This document shows positions 53,678-62,216 of a stretch of 64,000 nucleotides of DNA, piece by piece. Made by a program: the position numbers and the translations under genes. The stretch spans positions 62,001 through 126,000 of the forward strand of contig NZ_BCUX01000013.1 of assembly GCF_001591445.1 (NCBI RefSeq), given 5' to 3'. Positions within the stretch are counted from its first letter, which is position 1; each line of letters begins with the position of its first letter. Under the pieces are notes generated by a model that saw only the letters and a list, made by a program, of their open reading frames with translations, had not been told where the DNA came from and made no database searches. This DNA comes from Neobacillus drentensis NBRC 102427 (GTDB taxonomy: Bacteria; Bacillota; Bacilli; Bacillales; Cytobacillaceae).

Positions 53678-54685
53678 TTGTTTACTTATACAGTCCGTCG
53701 TGTCTTTTCTTTAATACCCGTTTTGATCGGGATGACTCTCGTGGTATTTGCAATCATCCATGCTATTCCAGGAAATCCTGCGCAGGTAATTCTGGGGCAA
53801 AGAGCAACAGCAGAATCTATCGCCACGTTAACAAAAGAATTAGGGTTAAACAGGCCTTGGTACATACAGTATGCAGACTATATTAACGCTTTACTTCATG
53901 GGGATCTAGGAGTTTCATTGCGGACAAGGGGTCCAATTAACGAAGAGATCTGGTCCTACTTAGCTGCAACCGCAGAATTAACAATAGTGGCCATGTTAAT
54001 TGCCATTATTGTTGGGGTAAATGCTGGCATTGTCAGTGCATGGTTCTCTAAATCATGGTTTGATTATATTGCCATGGTCCTTGCCCTTATTGGGGTATCA
54101 CTGCCAATTTTTTGGCTTGGTTTAATGGAGCAATGGGTATTTTCAATTGAATTAGGCTGGCTTCCAACGACTGGAAGAGAGAATGTTCGAGACCCAGTTG
54201 CAGCAATTACTCATTTTTATTTAATTGATACGCTTTTACAAGGAAGACCTGATCAGTTTATAACGGTATTAAAACATTTAGTATTACCTAGTCTTGCACT
54301 AGCGACCATTCCAATGGCGATTATTGCCAGAATGACCCGTGCCACTATGCTGGAAGTAATGCAGTCAGATTATGTCCGTACAGCAAGAGCAAAGGGACTG
54401 AGCATGTTCTGGGTAGTTTATAAACATTCCTTAAAAAATGCCGTTATCCCTGTTCTAACGATCATCGGATTGCAAACTGGTCTTTTACTCGGGGGAGCCA
54501 TATTGACGGAAACTATCTTTGGCTGGCCGGGAATCGGGAGATATCTATATGATGCAATCGGCTATCGTGATTATCCAGTGATCCAGTCAGGGATATTAAT
54601 CATTGCGGCAATTTTTGTGCTCATTAATTTAGTTGTGGATCTATTATATGTGTTTGTTGATCCGCGAATTAAATATACCAAGTAG
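53678..54685 (+). CDS. ABC transporter permease, OppB/DppB type
   Basis: 335 residues with six helices. N-terminus YTVRRVFSLIPVLIGMTLVVFAIIHAIPGNPAQVILG; EAA loop YVRTARAKGLSMFWVVYKHSLKNAVIPVLT. It is larger than its paralogue at 12210 because of a loop near DPVAAITHFYLIDTLLQGRPDQF. TTG 53678 is used with GTGAGGTG eight bases upstream; GTG 53648 lacks a ribosome site. It pairs with the permease that follows after 11 bp. Confidence 0.94.
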   Translation: MFTYTVRRVFSLIPVLIGMTLVVFAIIHAIPGNPAQVILGQRATAESIATLTKELGLNRPWYIQYADYINALLHGDLGVSLRTRGPINEEIWSYLAATAELTIVAMLIAIIVGVNAGIVSAWFSKSWFDYIAMVLALIGVSLPIFWLGLMEQWVFSIELGWLPTTGRENVRDPVAAITHFYLIDTLLQGRPDQFITVLKHLVLPSLALATIPMAIIARMTRATMLEVMQSDYVRTARAKGLSMFWVVYKHSLKNAVIPVLTIIGLQTGLLLGGAILTETIFGWPGIGRYLYDAIGYRDYPVIQSGILIIAAIFVLINLVVDLLYVFVDPRIKYTK

Positions 54686-54696
54686 AGGAGGGGGAT

Positions 54697-55602
54697 TTGA
54701 AAGTGGCGGAACTTGCAAAAAAAACGGCAAATTTTTCGGCGGGTATTGTTGAAGAAAAGCTGACGCCTCCCTGGAAGGAAGCATGGATTTCATTTTATAA
54801 AAACAGATTAGCACTAGCAGGTTTAGGAATTGTAGTCTTTTTTATCATAATTGCTATTATCGCTCCTATTATTGCTCCATATAGCTTTAAAGACCAAGTG
54901 CTGGCTGATCGAATGCTCCCGCCCTCAAGTGAGCATTGGTTTGGGACAGACGATTTCGGTCGCGATATTTTTTCACGTATTGTGTATGGTGCAAGAATCT
55001 CCTTGTGGGTAGGCTTTTTCTCAGTCCTAGGATCAGTTGTGGCAGGGACATTACTTGGAATTGTCGCTGGTTATTACGGCCGCTGGGTAGATGCTATTAT
55101 TTCACGTATTTTTGATATTATGCTCGCCTTTCCAAGTATTCTATTAGCGATTGCTGTTGTATCTATTTTAGGGCCATCACTCCAAAACGCATTGATTGCA
55201 ATTGCGGTGATTAATATCCCGAACTTTGGTCGACTTGTTCGCTCTAAAGTATTAAGTGTTAAACAAGAAGAATATATTATGGCTGCCCGTGCCGTCGGAA
55301 TGAAAGATACACGGATTCTACTTCGCCATATTTTGCCTAATAGTATATCACCAGTCATCGTCCAAGCTACATTAGCGATTGCCACAGCAATTATTGAAGC
55401 AGCAGCCCTTGGGTTCCTTGGCATGGGGGCACAAGCACCGACTCCTGAGTGGGGGAAAATGCTGGCCGATTCCAAAAATTATATCACCCAAGCACCCTGG
55501 ACGCTTTTCTTCCCCGGGGTCGCAATTATGCTAACCGTACTCGGATTCAACTTAATGGGAGATGGACTAAGAGATATCCTTGACCCGAAAATGAAGCAAT
55601 AG
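54697..55602 (+). CDS. ABC transporter permease, OppC/DppC type
   Basis: 301 residues. OppC_N helix (about 33-55), then HWFGTDDFGRDIFSRIVYGARISLWVG and EAA loop YIMAARAVGMKDTRILLRHILPNSISPVIV. The start is TTG after GAGGAGGGGG. It is the last gene of the operon and is followed by a terminator. Together with the genes from 49732 it makes a complete importer, separate from the fused-ATPase system at 10547. Confidence 0.94.
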   Translation: MKVAELAKKTANFSAGIVEEKLTPPWKEAWISFYKNRLALAGLGIVVFFIIIAIIAPIIAPYSFKDQVLADRMLPPSSEHWFGTDDFGRDIFSRIVYGARISLWVGFFSVLGSVVAGTLLGIVAGYYGRWVDAIISRIFDIMLAFPSILLAIAVVSILGPSLQNALIAIAVINIPNFGRLVRSKVLSVKQEEYIMAARAVGMKDTRILLRHILPNSISPVIVQATLAIATAIIEAAALGFLGMGAQAPTPEWGKMLADSKNYITQAPWTLFFPGVAIMLTVLGFNLMGDGLRDILDPKMKQ

Positions 55603-55607
55603 ATAGT

Positions 55608-55635
55608 GAGACTCCTATGTGGGTCTCTTTCTTTT
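55608..55635 (+). terminator. Terminator of the oligopeptide ABC operon
   Basis: GAGACTCC pairs with GGGTCTC (one bulged T) around TATGT, then TTTCTTTT. A GGTGTCAGGCACC segment related to the 48482 repeat follows at 55636-55648. Confidence 0.7.
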
Positions 55636-55755
55636 GGTGTCAGGCACCGATAACGTTTGGAGAGAAGTCAATAATTAATAATTGTCTAATATCTGAAAAT
55701 AGCATTATAATTATGACTAATAATTTGTTTAATATTATTGGGGGTTTGGAGTATT

Positions 55756-56274
55756 TTGGAGAATAGAGAAAAGAGTATTGTTTTTATCGGGTTTATGGGT
55801 GTTGGAAAAACTACGATTGGCAAGATAGTTGCTAGTAAACTAAATCGCGATTTTATAGATATTGATGAAGTAATTGAAAAAGAATATAACATGCCAGTGT
55901 CCGAAATCTTTTCTGAGTTTGGTGAGAAAGTTTTTAGAGAGAAAGAAAAAAGTTTAATTACAAGTCTCGCAAATCAGCAGCAAAAGATAATTTCCGTCGG
56001 AGGCGGAGCCTTCCTACAAGAAGAAATTAGGCAAACCTGTTTAGGATCTTGTATTGTTATTCTTCTAGATTTATCCTTGGATGGCTGGAAAGATAGATTA
56101 GATCTGATTATCGACAGCCGCCCTGTTTTAAAAGGAAAGTCAGTTGAGGAAATGGAAGATCTATTTTACAAAAGACAGGATATTTATATTAACCATCATT
56201 TAAAGATTTCAACGGATAGCAAGGATGCAAACGAAATTGCTGACCAAATTATTGACGAATTAAATTCAATCTAG
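55756..56274 (+). CDS. aroK: Shikimate kinase
   Basis: About 172 residues. Walker A IVFIGFMGVGKTTIGKIVA, substrate Asp in FIDIDEVIE, Arg in FREKEKSLI, and the GGGAF loop (SVGGGAFLQ) are all present. The lid region has DSRPVLKG. It phosphorylates shikimate at the 3-hydroxyl in chorismate synthesis. The start is uncertain: TTG 55756 or TTG 55738, both near a GGGGG or GGAG site. It is followed 51 bp later by aroD, so two shikimate-pathway genes form a small unit outside the usual aro operon. Confidence 0.9.
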   Translation: MENREKSIVFIGFMGVGKTTIGKIVASKLNRDFIDIDEVIEKEYNMPVSEIFSEFGEKVFREKEKSLITSLANQQQKIISVGGGAFLQEEIRQTCLGSCIVILLDLSLDGWKDRLDLIIDSRPVLKGKSVEEMEDLFYKRQDIYINHHLKISTDSKDANEIADQIIDELNSI

Positions 56275-56325
56275 GGAAAAATAGGCAGCAAAACATATGG
56301 AGGATGGGACAAGGAGTGGGAACAA

Positions 56326-57090
56326 ATGACTAAAACTATAACGGTTAGAGATATCGTCATTGGGGAAGACACGCCAAAAATCTGTGTCCCCTTGGTGGGA
56401 GAAACTCTTGCACAATTAAAGGAAGAAGCCGAATTTCTAAAAACAATTGACTTAGATGTTGTAGAGTGGCGGGTCGACTTTTTTGACAAGGTAGAAGAGA
56501 TTGAGCAGGTGAAAAAGGCTCTTGTTGAAATTCGCACGCTCCTGCCTAATACACCACTTATCTTTACCTTTCGAAGCCATAAAGAGGGCGGCAATAAGGA
56601 AATAACCACTTCCTTTTATTTTCAATTAAACAAGACGGCCGCAGAAACTGGCATGGTAGATATTATTGATGTCGAGCTATTCAATGATGAAAAAGAAGTC
56701 CAAGCATTAATAGAAAATGCTCATGCAAAAAATGTATTTGTTATTATTTCAAACCATGATTTTGATAAGACTCCTGCAAAAGAGGAAATTATCTCGCGTT
56801 TAAGGAAAGCACAAGCGTTAGGGGGAGATATTCCAAAAATTGCAGTAATGCCAACTAGTGCAGCCGATGTGCTAACCCTCTTAGATGCAACCAATACAAT
56901 GAGAGAACAGTTTGCGGATCGGCCGTTCATTACCATGTCTATGGCGGGTAAAGGGGTCATAAGTCGATTGGCAGGCGAAGTATTCGGGTCTGCTGTTACT
57001 TTTGGGGCAGCAAAAAAAGCCTCCGCACCCGGGCAGGTAAATGTGAAGGAATTGCGTAGTGTATTAAACCTGTTACATGAAAGTCTATAA
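56326..57090 (+). CDS. aroD: Type I 3-dehydroquinate dehydratase
   Basis: 254 residues. Class I signature: PKICVPLVGETL, DVVEWRVDFF (catalytic-site Glu, Arg), VIISNHDFDKTP (His), GGDIPKIAVMP (the Schiff-base Lys), and FITMSMAGKGVISRLAGEVFGSAVTFG. It converts 3-dehydroquinate to 3-dehydroshikimate. Many bacilli use a type II AroQ instead, and type I enzymes also serve in quinate breakdown. AAGGAG precedes the ATG. It is linked to shikimate kinase just upstream. Confidence 0.94.
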   Translation: MTKTITVRDIVIGEDTPKICVPLVGETLAQLKEEAEFLKTIDLDVVEWRVDFFDKVEEIEQVKKALVEIRTLLPNTPLIFTFRSHKEGGNKEITTSFYFQLNKTAAETGMVDIIDVELFNDEKEVQALIENAHAKNVFVIISNHDFDKTPAKEEIISRLRKAQALGGDIPKIAVMPTSAADVLTLLDATNTMREQFADRPFITMSMAGKGVISRLAGEVFGSAVTFGAAKKASAPGQVNVKELRSVLNLLHESL

Positions 57091-57097
57091 AAATCCG

Positions 57098-57125
57098 AAA
57101 AGCACTCAGATGAGTGCTTTTGCTA
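57098..57125 (+). terminator. Terminator after aroD
   Basis: AAAAGCACTC pairs with GAGTGCTTTT over a tight AGAT loop; the T-run lies within the right arm. Confidence 0.75.
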
Positions 57126-57270
57126 TTTTGTAAGGAGACGGGCACGAATAGCCACTAATCGTTACCGTTTGCAGGTGTTTTGCAAGGAGACAGGCACGAA
57201 TAGCCACTAATCGTTACCGTCTGCGGGTATTTTGTAAGGAAACGGGCACGAATAAGCACCCATCGGTTAC
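57126..57270. repeat. Tandem 52-bp repeat, nearly three copies
   Basis: Copies start at 57126, 57178 and 57230 (the last truncated at about 57270). The unit runs TTTTGYAAGGARACRGGCAC, then GAATARCCACTAATCGTTAC, then a GC-rich tail. Copies 1 and 2 differ at only a few positions; copy 3 is more diverged. No coding potential was seen. Each unit holds a GGCAC core like other dispersed bacillus hairpins. Confidence 0.85.
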
Positions 57271-57389
57271 AAGTGACTTCTTTATAAAATCAGCAGATTT
57301 ACCTAAAAAACAAATAACTATACAATCTAAATCATTCAAGTTAAAATGACTTTAAGCATACAATTCCAATAAGAAAGGTGGGGATTTTG

Positions 57390-57815
57390 TTGGCAGATAA
57401 GATTCTTTCGATTCCGCAGCCTCTAGTTAGAACAAATCAATCCATTATAGTTCTTAGTGTGGTGTTAACATGGGTTTCAGGGCAAGAGTGGTTTTTATTC
57501 ATTCCATTTATTACGGGGCTTATGGGGATTATCTTTGGTTATAATCCAATTATGGAGATTCGAAAACAATTTTTAAGAAAAGACCCAAAGTCCTATATTC
57601 CTGAAGATTGGGAGCAGCAGCAATTTAATCAGAAGCTTGCAGTTTCATGTCTTGGAATAGGCATCCTTAGCTTTATTTTTGGTTGGAATACAGTTGGGTA
57701 TATTTTCACTGCTCTTGTTGCAGTCGCAGCTTTTGTAGCCATTTTAGGTTTTTGTATTGGTTGCTTCATCCATTTCCAATGGAAACAATATATATATAGA
57801 CGATCGGTCCGATAA
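57390..57815 (+). CDS. DUF4395 membrane protein
   Basis: About 141 residues with four hydrophobic segments in two pairs (about 20-55 and 85-130). It matches DUF4395: PQPLVRTNQSIIVLSVVLTWVSGQEWFLFIPFITGLMGIIFGYNPIM, then FNQKLAVSCLGIGILSFIFGWNTVGYIFTALVAVAAFVAILGFCIGCFIHFQW. Function unknown; in other bacteria it often lies near thioredoxin-like or sulfur-metabolism genes, which are not evident here. TTG 57390 (or 57387) follows AAAGGTGGGG. Confidence 0.85.
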   Translation: MADKILSIPQPLVRTNQSIIVLSVVLTWVSGQEWFLFIPFITGLMGIIFGYNPIMEIRKQFLRKDPKSYIPEDWEQQQFNQKLAVSCLGIGILSFIFGWNTVGYIFTALVAVAAFVAILGFCIGCFIHFQWKQYIYRRSVR

Positions 57816-57858
57816 ATATCAAGGAGGATTAATATCTCAATAAAATATGAAGAAACCT

Positions 57859-57887
57859 AAGTTCTTGCCATTGGCAGGAGCTTTTTT
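57859..57887 (+). terminator. Terminator after the DUF4395 gene
   Basis: AAGTTCTTGCC pairs fully (with G-T pairs) with GGCAGGAGCTT over an ATT loop, then TTTTT. The remaining gap to 58177 is AT-rich; it should hold the promoter of the catechol cluster, but I cannot point to one box. Confidence 0.8.
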
Positions 57888-58176
57888 CAATTGGAGAAGT
57901 CGATTGAGGATTTATATTCAGAGATGAAATCGTAAATATTTTTCTTCGATAATATTATTCACCATGAGTTTATAAAACTAGCATCTCATGCTGGATTTTA
58001 GAGGATTTTTATACAGTTGGTGTCGTTGTTTAATGATATCTAAGCCACTACTATTTAATTAGATGTGTATTTTTAGATAAGGGAAGTGATGCTTATTTTC
58101 AAAAATACCAGAGAAAAAGTAATTGTTTTCAATAGGATGAAAGAAATGAAAGCGGAAACAAAGGAGGCGTGATCAA

Positions 58177-58617
58177 ATGAAATTTATTGAACAAAAAAGC
58201 ATTAGTAACTCCTTTGCACAAGAACTGATTCAAGCAGCAAAAATAAAAGCACAACAATTGAAGATAAATGTAAACATTGCAATCGTGGATCAAGGTGGTA
58301 ATTTATTAGCTTTCTCCCGAATGGACCATGCTCCGCTTCTAAGTATAAACATAGCTCAAAACAAGGCCTATTCGGCAGTGGCATTTAGACTTCCAACACA
58401 TGAATGGTATGGAATGATTAAAGACCAGCCGAGCTTAAAAATGGGGATTGTTCACACTGAAAAACTAGTGGTATTTGGCGGTGGGTATCCCGTCTATGAT
58501 GGTGAACTATTGGTTGGCGGTATAGGGATAAGCGGGGGCTCAGAGGATGAAGACCGACAATGCTGTGAAGCAGCTTTGAAGCTTATAAAAAAAGAAATGT
58601 TTTCAAAAACAATATAA
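58177..58617 (+). CDS. DUF336/GlcG-HbpS-family protein
   Basis: 146 residues with the DUF336 pattern: ELIQAAKIKAQQLKINVNIAIVDQGGNLLAFSRMDHAPLLSINIAQNKAYSAVAF, then KLVVFGGGYPVYDGELLVGGIGISGGSEDEDRQCCEAAL. Relatives include GlcG and the haem-binding HbpS. Such genes recur in aromatic-degradation clusters, without a settled role. AAAGGAGG precedes the ATG. It is the first gene of the catechol meta-cleavage run, 15 bp before the dioxygenase. Confidence 0.92.
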   Translation: MKFIEQKSISNSFAQELIQAAKIKAQQLKINVNIAIVDQGGNLLAFSRMDHAPLLSINIAQNKAYSAVAFRLPTHEWYGMIKDQPSLKMGIVHTEKLVVFGGGYPVYDGELLVGGIGISGGSEDEDRQCCEAALKLIKKEMFSKTI

Positions 58618-58632
58618 GGAGAGTAGAGAAAA

Positions 58633-59553
58633 ATGAATGGAAATGGAATTTTAAGGGCCGGACGGTTAGAATTGCGTGTATTTGATTTAGAAAAATCGGT
58701 TGATTACTATAAAAACGTCATTGGTTTAGATGTTACTGCTCAGGATGAGAACCGAGTTTATTTTAAAGCCTGGGATGAGTTTGACCATCACAGTCTCATT
58801 CTTCAAAAATCTGATTCCGCTGGCATGGATCACATGGCCTTTAAGGTTGCTGACCATGCCGCCTTAGAATTATTAGAGTATAAAATTGAACAATTTGGCT
58901 GCAAACTAAGCCGTATTTCAAACAGAACTCGTGTTGCAGAAGGAGAAGCGATCCGCTTCCAAATTCCGACCGGACATTATGTTGAATTATATACGGATAT
59001 TGAACATTTGGGGATTGCAACCGGTTCTGTTAATCCGGACCCATGGCCTGATGGATTAAGAGGGATTGCTCCGCACCGACTCGACCATGCTCTTCTAGTT
59101 GGAGATGATGTAAAAACTACTACTAGATTTTTCACTGAAATTCTTGGTTTTAAACAAAGCGAGAAAATTCTCAGTGTTGACGGCGAGCAAATGATAGGAA
59201 GCTTTTTAACAACGACAAATAAAGCCCATGATATTGCCTTTATTAAAGGCCCAGATGCCAAACTTCATCATGTTGGCTTCTATGTGGATAATTGGTATGA
59301 AGTTTTGAAGGCGGCTGATATTTTATCCAAAAACAAAGTGGAAGTGGAAATCACTCCTACAAGGCATGGAATTACCCGCGGTCAAACTGTTTATTTCTTT
59401 GACCCATCTGGAAACCGAAATGAGGCATTTGCAAGTGGATATATGACATATGCAGACTTCCCAACTATTACTTGGACTGAAGATCAAATAGGAGCAGGTA
59501 TTTTCTATCACCGCCGTGAACTGGTGGAATCCTTCAATTTAGCTTTAACCTAA
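58633..59553 (+). CDS. xylE: Catechol 2,3-dioxygenase (extradiol, XylE/DmpB type)
   Basis: 306 residues in two VOC domains. The iron ligands can be placed at His152 (PHRLDHALLV), His213 (KLHHVGFYV) and Glu264 (GNRNEAFASGY), matching XylE His153, His214 and Glu265. The active-site His199 (NKAHDIAF) and His245 (TPTRHGITRG) are also present. It opens catechol next to the hydroxyls to give 2-hydroxymuconic semialdehyde. AAGGAGAG precedes the ATG. Neighbours encode the oxalocrotonate branch and a reactivating ferredoxin. Confidence 0.96.
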   Translation: MNGNGILRAGRLELRVFDLEKSVDYYKNVIGLDVTAQDENRVYFKAWDEFDHHSLILQKSDSAGMDHMAFKVADHAALELLEYKIEQFGCKLSRISNRTRVAEGEAIRFQIPTGHYVELYTDIEHLGIATGSVNPDPWPDGLRGIAPHRLDHALLVGDDVKTTTRFFTEILGFKQSEKILSVDGEQMIGSFLTTTNKAHDIAFIKGPDAKLHHVGFYVDNWYEVLKAADILSKNKVEVEITPTRHGITRGQTVYFFDPSGNRNEAFASGYMTYADFPTITWTEDQIGAGIFYHRRELVESFNLALT

Positions 59554-59612
59554 GGAGTGCTGAAGGTGATAAAAGGTTATAACACTCAAACTAGTAAGAA
59601 GGTGAACAAAAG

Positions 59613-60404
59613 ATGATTGCCACAGAAAGTATTGAACAAATGGCAGATGAATTATTTTTAGCAGAAAAAAATGCAACCGAACTCGATAAATTAGTGGATA
59701 GATATCCTCAATTTGATGTTGAACTTGCCTATGAGGTTCAAAAACGATTAGTAAACAGAAAATGTATCGAGGAAAAAACGAGAGTTGCTGGTTGGAAGCT
59801 GGGATTAACTAGTAAGGCAAAGCAGGAAATGATGGGCGTCCATGAACCGACCTACGGTGTGCTGCTTCAGAATATGCAGCTTTACAGTGGTGAACCCATT
59901 TCTTTAGCACCATTTATTCATGCAAAAATAGAGCCCGAAATCGCGTTTATCATGAACCGTGAATTAAGGGGTCCGGGGGTTACGGTTGCAGATGTTTTAG
60001 CCGCCACGGAATATGTTGCACCTGCACTTGAGATTATTGATAGTCGCTACCGGGGTTTTTCGTTTACACTGCTGGATGTTATTGCTGATAATTCTTCCTC
60101 TTCCCGGTTTATAATCGGAGACAAATTAACAAGGCTGGGGGATCTTGATTTAAGTCTTGTAGGTATGATGTTTAAGCATAATGGAAAAATTGTTGCCACC
60201 AGTGCGGGTGCAAGTGTGATGGGACATCCTGCAAGAGCGGTTGCTTGGATGGTAAATAAGCTCGCCTTGACTGGACAATATGTGAAACCAGGAGAAGTAA
60301 TCTTAAGTGGAGCCTTAACTGGAGCAGTGGCAATGAAAGAAAATGATGTCTTTTCATGCCACTTTGACCACTTAGGGTCGTTGGATGTATCGTTCATGAA
60401 ATAA
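59613..60404 (+). CDS. 4-oxalocrotonate decarboxylase / 2-oxopent-4-enoate hydratase family
   Basis: 263 residues of the FAH-like DmpE/DmpH family. Metal and substrate motifs: TRVAGWKLGLTSKAKQ, EPTYGVLL, IHAKIEPEIAFIM, VAPALEIIDSRYRGFSFTLLDVIADNSSSSRFIIG. The IIDSRYRxFxFxLxDVIADN stretch and the neighbouring tautomerase and dehydrogenase favour the decarboxylase (DmpH/XylI), but the hydratase is very similar. Only one such gene is in view, so its partner may lie beyond the right edge. AGAAGGTG precedes the ATG. Confidence 0.88.
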   Translation: MIATESIEQMADELFLAEKNATELDKLVDRYPQFDVELAYEVQKRLVNRKCIEEKTRVAGWKLGLTSKAKQEMMGVHEPTYGVLLQNMQLYSGEPISLAPFIHAKIEPEIAFIMNRELRGPGVTVADVLAATEYVAPALEIIDSRYRGFSFTLLDVIADNSSSSRFIIGDKLTRLGDLDLSLVGMMFKHNGKIVATSAGASVMGHPARAVAWMVNKLALTGQYVKPGEVILSGALTGAVAMKENDVFSCHFDHLGSLDVSFMK

Positions 60405-60427
60405 GGTAGGGAAATGGAGTGGTAGAT

Positions 60428-60631
60428 TTGCCATTTATCCAGGTCAATATGATAGAAGGACGCTCTCCGGAAAAAAAAGAAAAACTAATCTACGAACTTA
60501 CGAATATAGTTTGTGAAGTGTTAGAGGCACCAAGGGAGACCGTCAGAATCCTCATTAATGAAATGCCTAGCGAACACTGGGGTATTGCTGGAGAATCCGT
60601 GAGAAGGCGAGAAGAAAAGGTCGGAGGTTGA
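60428..60631 (+). CDS. xylH: 4-oxalocrotonate tautomerase
   Basis: 68 codons; TTG 60428 is chosen because removal of Met then leaves the catalytic Pro1 (PFIQVNMIEGR). Arg11 and Arg39 (ETVRILINEMP), the other active-site residues of 4-OT, are at the expected positions. Residue 50 is Trp (SEHWGIAGE), where the Pseudomonas enzyme has Phe. It converts 2-hydroxymuconate to the oxo tautomer for decarboxylation. An upstream GTG at 60419 would block Pro1 and is rejected. Confidence 0.94.
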   Translation: MPFIQVNMIEGRSPEKKEKLIYELTNIVCEVLEAPRETVRILINEMPSEHWGIAGESVRRREEKVGG

Positions 60632-60636
60632 ACGAA

Positions 60637-62112
60637 ATGACCGAAGTAAAGACAAAAGTAAGAGAGGTAAAATTGTTTATAGACGGTGAGTATGTATGTT
60701 CGAGTGAGAATTCCCTCTTTGAAGTAAAAAACCCGGCAACCCAAGAAGTAATTGCGAAGGTTCATGAGGCTTCAAGGGAAGATGTCGATCGGGCTTGCCT
60801 TGCTGCACGGAGGGCATTTGAACAAGGGCCATGGCGGACGATGACTGTCCAAGAAAGGTCCAATAAGATTCGTAGAATGGCAGAAATAATCATAGAAAGA
60901 AAAGAAGAACTAGCAAGGCTGGAAGCACTTGATGTTGGAAAGCCCTATCCTGTTGCACTTGGGTTCGAAATACCGCGTTCAGCTCATAACTTAAAGTTCT
61001 TTGCTGACTTCATGGAACAACAGGGTGGTGAAGTCTATCCGATGGGAGAAGATTTTTTAAACTATACCCGCTATGAGCCTGTCGGGGTTGCGGCGTTAAT
61101 TACTCCATGGAATCTGCCATTTATGCTGACCACATGGAAGTTAGGCCCTTGTTTAGCAACTGGAAATACAGCAGTAATCAAACCTGCAGAAGCCACTCCA
61201 CTAACTGTTTCACTTTTGGGGGAAATTGCCAAAGAGGCTGGAATTCCAGATGGAGTAATCAACGTCATTCACGGCTATGGGGGGAATTCAGCGGGTGAAT
61301 TTATGACTGCGCACTCAGAGGTTGATATGATTTCCTTCACGGGTGAAACGTCGACTGGGAAAGCGATTATGAAAACAGGTGCGGATACATTGAAGAAGGT
61401 ATCGTTTGAACTTGGCGGAAAGGCAGCAAATATTATTTTTGAAGATGCTAATCTTGATAAGGCTATTCCTGAATCGATTCGAGCTGCTTTTATGAACTCT
61501 GGGCAGGTCTGCCTGGCTGGGTCAAGAATTCTTGTTCAACGGCGTATCTTTAATGAGTTTATCGAAAGGTTTAAGAAAGCCGCAGAAGAGTTAGTTGTTG
61601 GCGATCCTCAAGATGCCTTAACAAATATGGGACCCTTAGTCAGTGAAGAGCATTATCAAAAAGTAACAAGTTATTTTGAAATTGCTAAACTAGAAAATTC
61701 AACGTTGATTACAGGCGGAAAAAGACCAAACCTCCCTGAATACTTGAAGGATGGCTATTATTTGGAGCCAACTGTGTATGTTCAAGAAGATCCTAAAGCC
61801 CGAATCTGCCAAGAGGAAATCTTTGGACCAGTCGTGACTATTATCCCTTTTGATACCGAGGATGAAGCACTGCAAATTGCCAACAGTACGGATTATGGTT
61901 TGAATGCTGTGATTTGGACAGATAACCTTCAACGTGCCCATCGTGTTTCTCATTCGGTCCGTGCAGGTACTATTTGGGTGAACTGCTGGTTTGTCCGTGA
62001 TTTACGGGCACCGTTTGGCGGCTATAAAAAAAGCGGAGTTGGTCGTGAAGGCGGTCACCACAGTCTTGAATTCTTTACAGAAGCAAAAAATATATGTATT
62101 GCGTTGCATTAA
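60637..62112 (+). CDS. xylG: 2-hydroxymuconic semialdehyde dehydrogenase
   Basis: 491 residues of the aldehyde dehydrogenase family. NAD-binding GVAALITPWNLPFMLTTWKLGPCLATGNTAVIKPAE, general-base Glu in SFELGGKAANIIF and catalytic Cys in NSGQVCLAGSRILVQ; the C-terminal APFGGYKKSGVGREGG loop is typical of DmpC/XylG. It oxidises the ring-cleavage semialdehyde to 2-hydroxymuconate, feeding the tautomerase encoded just upstream. ATG 60637 follows CGGAGGT, which overlaps the tautomerase end. A terminator follows. Confidence 0.93.
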   Translation: MTEVKTKVREVKLFIDGEYVCSSENSLFEVKNPATQEVIAKVHEASREDVDRACLAARRAFEQGPWRTMTVQERSNKIRRMAEIIIERKEELARLEALDVGKPYPVALGFEIPRSAHNLKFFADFMEQQGGEVYPMGEDFLNYTRYEPVGVAALITPWNLPFMLTTWKLGPCLATGNTAVIKPAEATPLTVSLLGEIAKEAGIPDGVINVIHGYGGNSAGEFMTAHSEVDMISFTGETSTGKAIMKTGADTLKKVSFELGGKAANIIFEDANLDKAIPESIRAAFMNSGQVCLAGSRILVQRRIFNEFIERFKKAAEELVVGDPQDALTNMGPLVSEEHYQKVTSYFEIAKLENSTLITGGKRPNLPEYLKDGYYLEPTVYVQEDPKARICQEEIFGPVVTIIPFDTEDEALQIANSTDYGLNAVIWTDNLQRAHRVSHSVRAGTIWVNCWFVRDLRAPFGGYKKSGVGREGGHHSLEFFTEAKNICIALH

Positions 62113-62130
62113 AGAACTTAGGTATAAAGC

Positions 62131-62165
62131 AGGGCTGTTTAGCATTTAGCGGACAGCCCTTTTTC
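62131..62165 (+). terminator. Terminator after the semialdehyde dehydrogenase gene
   Basis: AGGGCTGT (62131-62138) pairs with ACAGCCCT (62153-62160), followed by TTTTTC. The ferredoxin and regulator genes downstream would need read-through or a separate promoter. Confidence 0.85.
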
Positions 62166-62216
62166 AAATTAAAAAGTTCAGAAAAAGTTCATGATTATTA
62201 AGAGGAGTGGAGCAAT

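Noticed and set aside
57821..57925. AAGGAGG followed by a 26-codon frame starting about 57848
   Set aside because: Spacing to the ATG is about 20 bases and the frame runs through the terminator stem.
58089..58173. 28-codon frame ending at the ribosome site of the DUF336 gene
   Set aside because: The ribosome site is weak and the peptide has no recognisable feature; possible leader peptide but not supportable.
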